Shown: positions 22,052-33,166, counted from the first letter of the stretch. The stretch is 64,000 nt of DNA from Ceratorhiza oryzae-sativae (GCA_030998015.1 JARWMV010000233.1:1-64000), one strand, 5' to 3'. Notes: a model not told the origin generated them from the letters alone. Made by a program: numbers and translations.

Positions 22052-22231
22052 TACAACAAAAGATCTAATGTCTTCGAATACTATGTCAAGTGGCTCGGCT
22101 ATGACGAGCGACAATGGTTGACCTATGACGACCTGGCGAATGCACCAGAACTCATCGCTGACTACGTCAAGTCGCACCCAAAGGCACCCCAGGACCCCCA
22201 TGCCTTGAAGGGGGGAAGTGTCACGAACTGA
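22052..22231 (+). pseudogene. cut-off chromodomain of gypsy-C Pol
   Basis: In the same frame as pol after the TGA, this part has the chromodomain hallmarks VKWLGYD and W..YDDL and runs a few codons into the 3' LTR. Chromodomains of gypsy elements direct integration to marked chromatin. It is untranslated unless the stop is read through. Confidence 0.8.
22206..22218 (+). promoter_or_regulatory. polypurine tract of gypsy-C
   Basis: TTGAAGGGGGGAAG directly abuts the 3' LTR, the expected primer site for plus-strand DNA synthesis. It lies inside the chromodomain reading frame. Confidence 0.85.
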
Positions 22232-22596
22232 CACGCATATATCCACTCTACAATATTTTCTTGATTTACTACATTTTATGAGATCACCTTCAAAACATAC
22301 TTGCCTTTTATGGTATATCTGTGTCATGTGACTCAGGGAATGTTCCGGACCAGTGATCCAAGATGTATTTCAACTCTGATGTGAAATTCCGCAGTTCCGC
22401 AGTCGCTTCTACTGCTTCTATCTCTTATCTGTCGTGACTCACTGTACGGACTTGTTTGTTATGATGTGGCTCATACCATGTATATAAACCAGGTCAAGTT
22501 TGCAGAGGATCCCTCAAGAACTTGACCTCTCGTCGAATACAAGTTCTTTTACTTTTCTTACCATTTTCCTCGTCGCCTGACTTGTCGTCGTCGACA
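22219..22596 (+). repeat. 3' LTR of gypsy-C
   Basis: 378 bp, TGTCACGAACTG to GTCGTCGTCGACA. It is the same length as the 5' LTR with no indels. Confidence 0.97.
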
Positions 22597-23716
22597 CTTA
22601 GCCTCAAGAGTATCATCATCTGTCAATGCCTCCTGTGCAAGTGAGCCATGCTGCCAAATATGATATTTAATGGCTGAAAATGCAGACTCTATTGGGTCAA
22701 AGTCTGGTGAATATGATGGTAGAAAGTTGTAGAGCATACCACTGAAAATAACTTGAGTAAACATTTATATTTTATGCACATATATTAACTCACTGTGCTA
22801 AAATAAGCTCTAGAATCTCTGGATTCTTATGAATCTGGCATTTATCCATGATAATGACTGAGTTTGGACCAGGGAAAGGTGTCATGATGTCAAGCAGTCC
22901 ATCAATAAAATCTGAGAATAAATTGCCTGTAAACAACCCTTTCACAATCTCTAGATGGCATATACCATCCAGAGACATGGCAGGAAGTATTGAATATCTG
23001 TTACAGTTAGCTTGGATTGATTTGAGTATTTCACAAAGAACATACCAGTGTCCTCAAACAAAAAATGTGTGACAAAACACCTGCATCCCTGACATACTCC
23101 AGGCATGACCATAGTATATGGTATGACAATCAAATGAAGATTCATCTACAAAAACTAGCTGAAATGGCTGATAGTACATGCCAATTTCAAGCCAGAATGT
23201 GTATTGCTTGGCTTTGGAATGCTCCAAGGCTTGCTTTGACATCTATAATATTCCTCTGGTGTAAGCAGTGTGAGCAATTGCCCAAAACAAGCATCACCTC
23301 CTTCATAGTGAACCCACACCTATCAAGAGCCTGCCATATAGTAGATGCAGAGCATTGGATCCTGTATTCTTCGAAAAGAATTTCCTGAAGCTCATCAAGA
23401 AAGATATCAGGTTTGTTTCAGACATTTCCTATAACAAAATTAATAATGACAATGAGAGGATAGAGTATATACTAGCACAGATGCTCACTAATACATGTTC
23501 AAATGTGAGAATCCATGGGTGCCCCTGTACTTCTACAGTACAAGGAGGCTGGACAGGAGGGCCTGTCTCCTCATAACAAGAAAGAGTAGTCTCTACAGTC
23601 CTAAGTCCAACTCCAGTTAGCATAGATATAGCCTTGGCATTGTGCAGAAGTGACATTTGAAGAATAATGTCATAGACATTGCTTGACCAGGCTTGGTTTT
23701 GAGGCATGAAGGACAA
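22597..23716 (-). pseudogene. decayed fungal DDE transposase (Tc1/IS630-like)
   Basis: Antisense fragments in order: a start with a helix-turn-helix (MSLLHNAKAISMLTGVGLRT, about 23650-23580), QLVFVDESSFD (about 23160), SVIIMDKCQIHKNPEILELI (about 22850), and LPSYSPDFDPIESAFSAIKY (about 22690). The D, D, E motifs (VDESS, MDKCQIH, DFDPIE) match DDE_3-type transposases. Frames change between fragments, partly at probable introns (for example around 22760) and partly by decay. The very low CpG content suggests an old copy. The tail is at 15568-15648. Confidence 0.78.
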
Positions 23717-24626
23717 GGAAAGGAGGAGGAGGACAATATCATGTGACCAGAGCCTCCTCAGGTCTATTAGTTATGCTAACACTCTGGGGTAATAGTATTG
23801 CACCTGTATTAGTACATGCCAAATCCAAATCTGAATTTTGTGCATTTTTACAGCAAGCTGTGGCAACATTATGACTGCAAACTATAGTTCAAGGAGTATT
23901 AATGCTTGATTTTATAATATATATTTCACACTCCACAAGTTAGCCTTGCATCTGCTGTCATGATTATGATTTGAACAGTATAGTACATGAAGTTATACAA
24001 TGATAAACAAGGGAGATATGAGTGAAAACTGTTTGGACCTTCCAAGCTCAAAAAAAGTTGGCACTTACTTTGCAATGCTTTTTGCAAACAACTGTAAGCA
24101 AGTCTACTTAATTGATATTGATATATGAATATGGAAGACTATCATGAGGCCCCAGATAGGCTGTGTATGTGGTATAAGTAGTATGTTTTCTAGCATAGAG
24201 CCTGCATACACCTGATGATTAGTGCCAAATTTCAGAGAGTCTCCACCATGAGCAGCAAACTAGGCATATTAAGAGGTGTAGGGACAGAGCCCCAGTCATA
24301 TGGTGTAGGTTTTCATACTGCTTAGGCTCTGAAAATATCTGTAGGGGGAGTTATGAGGTCTGAAAGTTTAGGGGGAATAGGGGGCCACTGTGACAACTAG
24401 TGGATTGAACCTTAGTCCAAGGCACAAACTTTGCTAAAAACACTTGATGGACTTTAATTCAGTCCTGATTGGACTTATTAGATATCTAAATTGGAAGTAT
24501 TAGACCTAGTGCAAAATCTGATTACCAAGACAGCTGGAACTAACCAAAGTCCACAAAGTGGACTTCCTTGAAGTCTACCAGACTATGGAATAGGCACTAA
24601 TGGACCCTCTGCTAGTCTAGGCTGGT
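23717..24626. other. AT-rich non-coding stretch with a dispersed repeat
   Basis: No coding sequence seen. It contains the antisense copy of the 7081-7275 repeat (23905-24105). The remainder has almost no CpG, as in old methylated repeat DNA. Confidence 0.5.
23905..24105 (-). repeat. dispersed repeat, CpG-depleted copy
   Basis: Reverse complement of 7081-7275. Where the first copy has CG this one has TG or CA (for example GCGTTGCGAAG versus GCATTGCAAAG), while non-CpG positions are largely conserved. Confidence 0.7.
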
Positions 24627-24864
24627 TGTCATGGCCTAGACCATGAGCATGGATTTATTCTGATTTATTACAATTTTATCTTATCTCTATCTTTTGGTTT
24701 TTTGGACAAGTCCTGTTTATTCAGATATATGCATAGAATTGTTGACTGAGTCATGTGACCTTGTTGTTTGACCACTGTTGTTGTATTCTGGAATATTCTG
24801 TTGATGTGGCACCACTTTCATATATTATACAACCTTGTATTTCACATGTATAGCCTCATCCATG

Positions 24865-26625
24865 TGTCATAAGCCATGATCAAGGTCTCATGGCTAACAA
24901 TCATTTTTTCCTTCATTTGTCTCATGGCTTGACCACCTTCCCCTCATGAGTTAGCACCTCCACTGGCTTACTGAGCTATGTTCTATTCTTAGTCACTTGC
25001 TTACTGATCTCTGCCATTCTCCTTACTGATCTTGCTGTCTTGCTGACTGATGGACAAACTATTATTAGTTACTTGCTGACTGATGGACATGCTATTATTA
25101 GTCACAGGCTGAGTGATCACTGCCCTTCATTCTTACTCATCCTGTATGTATGCTTGGTCACTCCCTTGGTTAGAATATTATAAAAGCAAGGAGAGCAAGC
25201 TGGTCTACCCCAGCTTGCTCTACCTTGTCAATTCCCCTCTAAAGCATCTGGTGTGAAGAACAGTCCCTAGCTGACTTATTAACTTAAGTAACAGCTAGAA
25301 GCGCCTTGAGTCAAGGCCACATTGCAAGCCCCAGCCCTAAGCACCTGACTTAGCTGCTGTCCACAGTTGCTTATTCAGTGACAGGTATCCATCAGCCACA
25401 AGCACATAAGTGCATATGGTGTCAAGCCATGAGACAGTAGACACACACAAGGCATCAAGCCAACACAAGCCAGGCATCAGCAGTAGTCAGGACTAGTGAT
25501 GTCACCTGGGAAGAAACCCAGGTACCCCTTCCCAGGCCAGGGTACCCAGGAGATTTGGCTCTGCCTGCTTCCCTGCCCCTTCCCAGGCCCAGGAAGAGGG
25601 TACCCCCTGGGTTCCTGGGACTTTACAAGCAAAAACTGTGAACACTTCCAATCTATTACATATATACATCATTAAATGTGCAAAGTTTGTCACTTTCTAG
25701 CAATATACAGCAGTGTTCTATAGCTTAAGTATTGACAGCTTCACACTCAATTCTTTGTTCAGACAAAATACCCCTCAGAATTGACAATGTTCAAAACTCA
25801 CCACAAATACTTGCTTAGTACCTTATAAAATGCGCAGAATTCCCAGCATCTCAACGGTATATTTCACATCTCCAGGAAAAATCAATTAGCATACATCATA
25901 GCCCAATCTTTACTCAAATATATTCCCCCTAAGTGCACAACCCCTAGTTCACCCTCAAGCACGCATTTCTGGCCATTTCTTTGCATGTGAATGGATTTCC
26001 AGTGCCTGAAACCCCCTATATGGCTGGATTCACTTGTGGATTTTGGTCTGATCAGGGGTAAGTGCCCCCTATATCGCTTATATCTCTGCAGATATTGAGG
26101 CTAAGGCTTTGAGAGTATGCCCGTTCGATCCAGCTTACTGAGGCGCATTGAACGGTATATATATGTGTCAGAATATGTAGGAATTTGAAGGAGGCATGAG
26201 TGGCGCTTTCCCCTGAATATTTCTGAGCACTATTTTGATTGCGATGTTGGTATAACTTGTAGCTATATGCATGATATATATATCGCTGGAATGCGATAGA
26301 TTTTGCGCATTTAATGAGCTCTTAACTATGAGAATCCAAGCAGGTTGAATGTTTGACCATATGCATGCCTTCCCCCTTCCCCCAGAATACTCCCCTGCCC
26401 TGGGAACCTGCCAGGTACCCACTGCCTTGGATGTCTAGAAGGCTCTTCCCTCTTCCCTGCCCCTTCTGGGACTGCAGGAAGGGAGAGAAGCAGGCAGGGA
26501 ATGCTCTGGGTTACCTGGGTGCAGGTACTGGGGTGACATCTCTAGTCAGGACACACTCCAGACCCATTAAGGGCATCAGCCACTTGTAGAGCAAAGTCCA
26601 ACAACCACTCTCAGAGGTTGTGACA
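24865..26625 (+). mobile_element. solo LTR, family F, carrying a hAT-like element
   Basis: TGTCATAAGCC to GGTTGTGACA, flanked by a perfect 5-bp duplication CCATG (24860-24864 and 26626-26630). It is about 702 bp without the nested hAT element. TATA-like ATTATAAAAGC at about 25178 is followed by an inverted repeat GCAAGCTGG/CCAGCTTGC. The retro-A antisense copy lacks this insert. Confidence 0.85.
25494..26544. mobile_element. non-autonomous hAT-type element
   Basis: 1,051 bp with 13-bp imperfect terminal inverted repeats (TAGTGATGTCACC and GGTGACATCTCTA) and a perfect 8-bp duplication GTCAGGAC (25486-25493 and 26545-26552). The 8-bp duplication and the terminal TAGNG are hAT hallmarks. Subterminal parts are rich in CCCAGG/CCTGGG. 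No transposase is encoded. Related internal sequence (AATGCGCAGAATTC) recurs near 56512. Confidence 0.88.
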
Positions 26626-26700
26626 CCATGAATATATAAGGGAGAGTCTGAGAGCCTTAAGCCTCAGAACTCAACCTCCTGTCAATATCCAACCTTCTAC

Positions 26701-27640
26701 ATGCACAGTGACCAAGCCAAGGAGCTTCTGCCCAGTGCTCTTAAGCACAAGTGCACTTCTAAAAGCCCTCTGCATGTTGTTGCAACCCCTTCCCTTGCTG
26801 CACATCCATCCCTAGATGTTGTGGCCTTGACCCTTGGCATTGTAGCCCTTGGGTCTGCCTTTGCCTCACAAGTGTTAGGTTTTACTGTTCAGCTTGTCAG
26901 CTCTGACATTAGGTCAAGTTCTTTGTACATGTCAGGAGTTGAGACATGCCCCCATACTAGCCTACTGTGAAAAGGAGAAGGGCTTGGACTGCATAATAGT
27001 CAAAAGTGGAAAGAGACTATCCAGTAAGAGGTGTCTACAAGGCAGACAGTACCTATCACCCAACCCTAGGACTCTTATCCATCACCACATGTGTTGTAGT
27101 CAGTGAACCACCTGCTTGCAAAGAGGATGCTCTATATCACACCTGTTGAGGGCTTGTTGATTAGTAGTAGTCATTGTTCAACACTAGGTGGCAGAGCAAC
27201 CACAGTGTTTGAGAGTAAAAGTCCTGGCCCCAAGAGCACCCATATTTGTCTACCCCATTTCCTTTTTTGGCTCTGTCCTCTACCACTGCTGCCCCTGCTG
27301 CCACTCCTGCTGCAGCCCCTATTTCTGCACCCAAATATATTGCAGTCATGCATTACATATGTGTTTCTTACCACCAGGCATCTGTTGATGAGCAGATTGC
27401 TTATTTCATTTCCTGCTTAGAAGGCAAGGCTCACAAATGGCTCAAGTACTATCTTGATCAAGATATTGTTCAAGGCACACCAGTCCCCTGGTTGCATGAC
27501 CTACAAAGTTTCTGGGAGCAATTTGATGCTTGTTGGAGTATATGCAATAAAACCAAGAATTTCCATGTGAAATACATGGAGGTCAACCAATTGGGTTCAG
27601 TTCAGGAATATTTCAAAGACTTCCAAACCTACTCCCAATG
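26701..27640 (+). pseudogene. retro-A gag remnant
   Basis: The region from 26701 is shared with the antisense retro-A copy (11357-11551). Further on (27246-27640) a gag core is recognisable: YFISCLEGKAHKWLKYYLDQ, PWLHDLQSFWEQFD and SVQEYFKDF, close in pattern to the gypsy-C gag. Frames change between the two parts. At about 27640 the sequence changes to LTR-like DNA starting TGTTGTGAGCCATGG, so gag is interrupted there. No pol is present. Confidence 0.62.
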
Positions 27641-28599
27641 TTGTGAGCCATGGTGGCTCATGACTGGAACTGGTGGCTATGACTATAAATCTTATAAATA
27701 TTGTATTTTGGATGAGTAATGGGCTGACTGATGTGATCAGTCAGCCACTGATGGTGCATTAGTCATGTAGCTAGAGGGGTTAGTAACTGCCAATCACCTG
27801 CTTACTGATCCACCATTCATGCTGATGCACTCCCTCCACTTTGCTTACTGATCTGCCATTCATGCTGACTGATACCAAATCATGTATGCTTATGTGATCA
27901 TGTACATAGAGGAGTATAAATCGAGCCATGAAGCTGCTCTGGGTCCCCCAGATTGCTTCATCTTGACATCCCCCCACTGTACTGGGTAAGGATGCTGTGC
28001 TGGAATTTTGCAGGAGTCTGCCTCCTGCAGGTGGACTCCTGGCAATTTTCTTGATTCCTGCTCCAGTTCTGGCTCTGGCAGGCCAGGAGCTGGACTCCAC
28101 ATGGAAATCCAGCAGCTGCAGGAGCTGGCCAGAATTCCAGGGCTCCTGCACCTGATAATGCTCAAAAGTTGTCACATTGAGTTGTATGATGGCTTATTAG
28201 ATGCGCGCTACTGAGAGCTTTCGAATGGTATATAGCACCTCTGGTAGAAAATTAAACCTGCTAAATTGCATGCAGTTTTCAGTTCTTGAGCCTTAAGGCC
28301 AATATTACAGTCACCTTGAAACCCACTACATTCACATTATTAGTAGCTCATAAAATGCACAAAGTTCAGAGGATTCTGAATATGTAGTCCATATGGTGTA
28401 CAAAAATTGTTCACATGTATATCACAGCAGATGAATGCTCAGAAAATATCATTACAAGTATGCAGATACTATTTCAGGTCTAAGACAGCATTGTGGAACC
28501 AAGGCAACAAGCTAGGCGTGCTCCTGGACCTCAAAAACCCCTAAGTACATCCTATCTATTTAGTACATACATTGGATTGTAATGAACTTGTGTCTGTCC
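27641..28599. other. LTR-like and inverted-repeat sequence
   Basis: 27641-27990 resembles family F LTR sequence (repeated CTTACTGATC and GACTGAT motifs, TATA-like GAGTATAAATC at about 27912, then a hairpin TGAAGCTG...AGATTGCTTCA). 28000-28145 is a dense inverted repeat of CAGGAG/CTCCTG motifs that looks like one end of a small inverted-repeat element; related motifs occur at 58080-58150. No gene seen. Exact ends not determined. Confidence 0.4.
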
Positions 28600-29000
28600 A
28601 TGCATTGCTGATGACATCCAAGCTGAATTGTTGCACATGGTTGGAAAATTTTGTTAACATGCCGTTTTGGAGTACACCAGGCATATAGAATAGGGTAATA
28701 AATGCCTTTACTCAGCCTGTGCTCAAGAGCGAGCCACGGCAGATATAATAAATGCAAATAATATTTGGGTATAAATAGGGGATACATAGGAGGAACAGGA
28801 CATGGTAGAGTGGGGGATCCAAGAGACGCTGAAGGCAGCTCGCAGATGTGTGGCTGGGCTGCCAGCCACACAAGTGGGGCTCACCCAGGGAACAGGACTG
28901 AGAGTGAGTGAAGGAAGAGGTGGACTGAACACCATGTGGCTTGAATAGCCACAGCCCTGAATAACACATGAGCATTACAGCAGTGATGCAGGGTGTAGTA

Positions 29001-30215
29001 TTATTTAATACGTTTTGAACAAGCCTGCTCGGCATGTTTTGCAGCGATTGATCCTAGCCCCCTCCAATATCAGTAAAAGGCCTCGGATTTCCATCAGCCC
29101 ATCTGCTTCACAACTTCAGGAGCAACCCCTTGCTTGAGAAGCTCGGAAGTGCCACCACATCTGAAGGAATGGCTGGTTATGCATTGGATTCCGTGGGCAG
29201 ACCATATCTCATTGCAGCACCCCAGAAACTCCTCCTTTGTAATCACTCTGAGAGCGCTCTGGGGGCTCTGTCGGTAGGTAAATAGATTGGTGTCCTGGTT
29301 GGGGTAACCATTGGCTCGAATCAACTGAGTGATGGCTTGTACTGGGTCAAGCGGATCTTCACAGCGGATTAGGACTATTGTTTCGCCCAGGCGCTGACTG
29401 GTTTTCGTGTGTGGTAAATGGAGTTCTCGTGTGTCACCCATATTTGGGTTGTGGGTGATGGACTTGATCACTGGGAGTAGGGGTGATTGAGTCTTGCATT
29501 GTGAGTGAGCTGCAAGTTCGCTGGTCCAGCATTGGCCCCAGAAGGCCACCAGCGCTAGAGTGAAAACAACCAGGTCGCATGGGGAGTTAAGATCAAGGCA
29601 CGCATAGAGGATGTTGAGCATCTGGATAGTGACTGGCAGTTGAATTGGTCGCATGGATTTGGCTGGGGCTGCATTCATCACTCCACAGAGGACATAGCCT
29701 AGCTGTACTCCGCCACTCCATGGCAGGTTTCTGAGAGCATGTATAGTCTTGAGGGCTGATATTCGATTGGCCACTGTCCCGCCTGCTGCCACTCCAACAT
29801 GGAAGCCCGCAAAGGTGCAGAGTACTTGCTTGTCTGCTGGGAAGCGCTGTACTTGCGGTATGTTGTATTTGTTGCAGAATCGTTCAAAACTTTGCACAGC
29901 TGAGTCATAGTTGCTCTGGGTTGATTTCGCAAGGCTCAGTTGTAAGGCTTTATTGGTGAGTGCCACAAGCTCAGGTGGGAGGTCTGCAGAGTGGGATGCT
30001 TGCAGTCTAGTGTGGGAGTCTGTTGGCAAGGGATGTGAGGTGTTGGGTCTCCAAGGTTCCAGTGGTTGGGTATAGGGAGATGGCTTGCACCATTTCCGAT
30101 ATCTTGCCTCACAAGGCATGTTGGGGTGAGTTGGAAAATTCTTATTGTGCACATGATGGCTTGGCTGTGGTGGGCAGTGTTTGGGCCTGGCAATCTGGTT
30201 GAGGGAAGCAGGCAA
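29001..30215 (-). pseudogene. DIRS-type tyrosine recombinase
   Basis: About 400 codons. An N-terminal SAM-like DNA-binding half (SLAKSTQSNYDSAVQSFERF) precedes the catalytic half. The HxxR motif is intact in ITSHSFRCGGTSELL, and a candidate nucleophile Tyr lies in YWRGL near the end. The first catalytic Arg, expected in the FWGQxR(x)SEL context, is Trp (TGG at 29526-29528), explicable by C-to-T at a CpG. TGA stops at 29094-29096 and 29070-29072, both in contexts where family members have Arg, cut the protein just before the Tyr. It would have integrated the element's circular cDNA. Confidence 0.85.
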
Positions 30216-30255
30216 AATGAGATAGAATTCTATTGGATAAATACATGTGATTGTT

Positions 30256-30898
30256 CATATAGTGCAAGATAATAATGGGGTCAGGTCAACTGGGAGTTGG
30301 AGTGGCCATGAGATCGGGGATATCCCTTTTGGGTGGAGGCCACGTGATGGTCTGTCTGCTGGATTCTCTGCCAAGGCGATGTATGAAATGGATATGTCAA
30401 TGCCAAACTTGTTGGCTTGTTCCAGGATTCTCATGAGAACCAGATTTTGCTGTTCATTCCGAGACCTGCCAGCCTGGATGGCATATACTACACTGAGGTT
30501 GTTGCTCCAGAAAATGACTGATCAGGAGTGAATACCATGTGATGTGACAGCTGTTAGAGCTAGCTCTACTGCCACCATCTTGGCCCAGCCGATGTCTCTA
30601 CCTGGTGTACGCCAGCATGGAGCAAGCCTCCAGGCGGCGACACAACCATCAACAATAATGCCAATGCCGAAGGACATTGAGGCATCCATGTAACACAGAT
30701 CTGGGTGTGTAGGGAATGGGAGGCGTATTGGGCAAGAGCATGCCAAATCTGTCAGGTGTTGCAGCCACCATGAAACATCTGTGCGGGCTCTTTTAGACAG
30801 AGTAAGGAGATGGAAAGAGCTCTGCTGGATCAGTTGAAAAGCAGATGCGAAGGATATCAGGCCAGCTAAATTGGGGCGGCCCTCACATTGTTAAATAT
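30256..30898 (-). pseudogene. DIRS-like RNase H part of Pol
   Basis: Antisense pol continuing from the RT half. The RNase H-like motif CYMDASMSFGIGIIVDG (about 30680) and a later FWSNNLSVVYAI are seen. The latter has Asn where SDN is usual, so a catalytic Asp may be lost. A TGA at 30522-30524 lies between them. The frame also runs through 31871-31962 on the other side of the solo LTR (SLEATEKLVGTLIHCMQ). It ends at about 30256, close before the recombinase ORF. Confidence 0.78.
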
Positions 30899-31865
30899 AC
30901 GCGTTTGTGAAGGTTGTGTAGGGAGGTACGTAAGCACTAGTACGACCGAATGGTCTAAGGCCGTTATCAACAAGTATACGTAACAATTAGCCATAGTGGA
31001 CAAGTTAATGTTACTACAGAAGGGAGTTCGTTATCCTGGTATTACAGTACGTGGCGTAAGGTATGGTATGTCTATATATCCTGTTACCGAGAGACATTAC
31101 GATGGTCCGTCCGTCGTATAACCCTATGAAGGACTGAGAGTGGGAGTATCCCCGAAGCACTCAAAGTCTTTGATATGTCTTCTTGCTGCTGAAGCGTGCT
31201 ATTGCCTAGTGCTACCTGGTCTTGGTTGGGACTTACACTGGCCTAGTGACGCTTGAGGGGCGATGGTCAAAGTACGGTCGCTTATTGGGGTACACGCTAC
31301 AAGTGTCTACTTGCGAAGGTTAATGACGGAGCAGAGCTCAACGTATATGCACTGGAGCAGAGCTCGATACAGTGTCACAGGAGCAGAGCTCAATACTGTG
31401 AAGTCTCTTGAGTAGGCCTTGAGGCACACACTGAAGGTAGTAAGATATTGATTGTAGTAAAAGTGAGGTGCTCTCTGAGAGCCTCAGAGGGGTTTCTTAT
31501 ATACATGCAGAACAAGGCAGTACAACAAGGCTATGTTGCACAGCTATCCAGTGCAGACACAGCTATGCTATGCTGTGAGCACAGGAATGCTGTACAGCTA
31601 GCACAGGAATGCAGTACATCAACACAGCAAGGCTGTACATCAACACAGGATGGCAGTGCAGAGGCAGTACAGGCAGTGCAAGGCAGTACAAGCAGTGTGA
31701 TACTACATATATAGGACAGCCATGTTCTATAAATAGAGAAAAGAGAATATATGAGCCCATGGTATGACATGCATGCGGTCACATGACACTTTAGTATACT
31801 TGTTTATAAGCGCCGAGCGGCTACACTAACACATGCGAACCAGCACGCTCTACATAGTTATCACA
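30899..31865. mobile_element. solo LTR, family E
   Basis: 967 bp, TGTTAAATATACGCG to TAGTTATCACA, flanked by a perfect 5-bp duplication CACAT (30894-30898 and 31866-31870). Removing it with one duplicate restores the DIRS-like pol frame. It contains three GGAGCAGAGCTC direct repeats (31327-31393) and a CAG-rich repetitive stretch (31570-31700). It retains many CpGs, so it is younger than its host element. Orientation not established. Confidence 0.88.
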
Positions 31866-31962
31866 CACATGCTACTTGCATGCAGTGGATCAGTGTACCC
31901 ACAAGCTTTTCAGTGGCCTCCAGTGAAACTTTGGGTGCTGCAAGCCAGGATGAGGCCCTTTG

Positions 31963-32857
31963 TGTCGTGACCCTCTGGAGGCTCCCTTGTGGAGCACTTA
32001 AGTAGTGGCTGCATTGACGGTTTGGTGCTATGCAGTATGTATTGAGTGTTCTAGTTACAGTGTTTGCTATGGTCTATGGTGGTTGACGAGATAAAGCAAG
32101 CTGAGGCGTCCAGTCTTGCTTTATCCTCCTTATATATACCTGTGGCTGCGGTGGCTGCGGACGTATTATCTAAGCACACTCCGCAGTAGGTGTAGGTTAT
32201 GTATAGTACTATGGGTTAGGTAATTGTTTGCCTTAAGTTTGTGCAGCTCCAAACCTTATAGAGCCGCGCGAGGTCCAAGGGGTAGGCACTGAGGTCACGT
32301 GATCCTGCTGTAAGCGCCAAGATCACGTGACAACTCGCTCCTCACTCCAAGTAACATGGGAGAGAAATGCTGGAGCAAGTTCAGGGTAACAACCATAAGT
32401 GCCGAGGTCACGTGACCCTTCCATAAGCGCCGAGATCACGTGACAACTTGCTCCTCACTCCAAGTAACAAGGGAGAGAAATGCTGGAGCGAGTTCAGGGT
32501 AACCACTGTAGGTGCTGAGGTCACGTGATCATGCTGTAAGCGCTGAGATCACGTGATAACTCGCTCCTCGCTCCAAGTAACAAGGGAGAGAAATGCTGGA
32601 GCGAGTTCAGGGTAACCACCGTAGGCGCTGAGGTCACGTGATCCTGCCGTAAGCGCCGAGATCACGTGACAACTCGCTCCTCGCTCCAAGTAACAATGGA
32701 GAGAAATGCTGGAGCGAGTTCAGGGTAACCACCGTAAGCGCCGGCTAAGCGCCAAGGTCACGTGACCTTGTTTATGGCTTGTTCCGCTTAGGAAAAATGC
32801 CATAAATCTGTAGAAATATTTGGTTGTTTTGTTATGTCCGTTTGACGGGTCATAACA
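31963..32857 (-). repeat. long-type LTR of Rep-gypsy copy 1
   Basis: 895 bp, TGTCGTGACC to GGTCATAACA as read on the plus strand. It holds four 113-bp hairpin units (AACTCGCTCC/GGAGCGAGTT arms) and nine CACGTG palindromes between 32290 and 32765. It is the same length as 42618-43512. Confidence 0.95.
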
Positions 32858-32871
32858 TTATCCCCCCCTTT
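32858..32871 (-). promoter_or_regulatory. polypurine tract of copy 1
   Basis: AAAGGGGGGGATAA on the minus strand abuts the LTR. The same sequence precedes the 3' LTR of copy 2 (52596-52609). Confidence 0.88.
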
Positions 32872-32922
32872 GGACATGTCTTGGGGGACCTCGAGACATG
32901 GTTTAGTTCCTTATGCAAAAGG

Positions 32923-33049
32923 AATCTCATGCACCAAGGAGGTTAAGGGCGCTGGACTCGAACCAACGACCTTTCGGCTGATTCAGTATCGTTCGATGAG
33001 GTCAGGCTGAGTCAGGCTAGACCCCTTAACCTCTCCGTTACATGAGATT
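32923..33049 (-). ncRNA. tRNA-like hairpin with Pol III box motifs, copy 1
   Basis: On the minus strand it has a box A-like TAACGGAGAGGTTAAGG and a perfect box B GGTTCGAGTCC (32954-32964). The start resembles class II (Ser/Leu) tRNAs. A T-arm GTTGG-TTCGAGT-CCAGC folds well. The whole unit is enclosed by inverted repeats AATCTCATG/CATGAGATT and AGGTTAAGGG/CCCTTAACCT. I could not fold a normal anticodon arm, so this is a tRNA-derived or tRNA-mimicking element rather than a working tRNA gene. It occupies the same place in copy 2. Confidence 0.55.
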
Positions 33050-33166
33050 GTTTTTCTTTTCTTTGTTGTGGAGGTTATTTAGGGGTGAGGATTTGTCTGC
33101 TTCTTCTCAGAAAGCCCCAACTGTTTGGATGGGCATAGCAGAAGTTGTACAGTACCATAAATTATT

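Larger units (their letters stand above)
15649..22596 (+). mobile_element. gypsy-C, full-length chromodomain Ty3/gypsy element
   Basis: 6,948 bp with two 378-bp LTRs and a perfect 5-bp duplication CTTAG (15644-15648 and 22597-22601). The order is LTR, primer site, leader ORFs, gag, pol (protease, RT, RNase H, integrase, chromodomain), polypurine tract, LTR. That is the order of Ty3/gypsy chromoviruses. It inserted in an antisense transposase gene. The chromodomain is cut off by a stop and the RNase H has lost a catalytic residue, so it is probably dead. Confidence 0.97.
24627..26684 (+). mobile_element. LTR of retro-A with nested inserts
   Basis: It starts TGTCATGGCCTAGACCATG (24627) and probably ends at CCTCCTGTCA (26684). 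Removing the nested LTR leaves about 290 bp. Both outer parts match the antisense copy at 14432-15381, which defines the family. The TATA-like TATATAAGGGAGAG lies just after the nested LTR (about 26633). Retro-A gag sequence follows. Confidence 0.72.

Noticed and set aside
31570..31700. CAG-rich stretch as a coding trinucleotide expansion or CRISPR-like array
   Set aside because: Units are irregular, without unique spacers, and lie inside a solo LTR.
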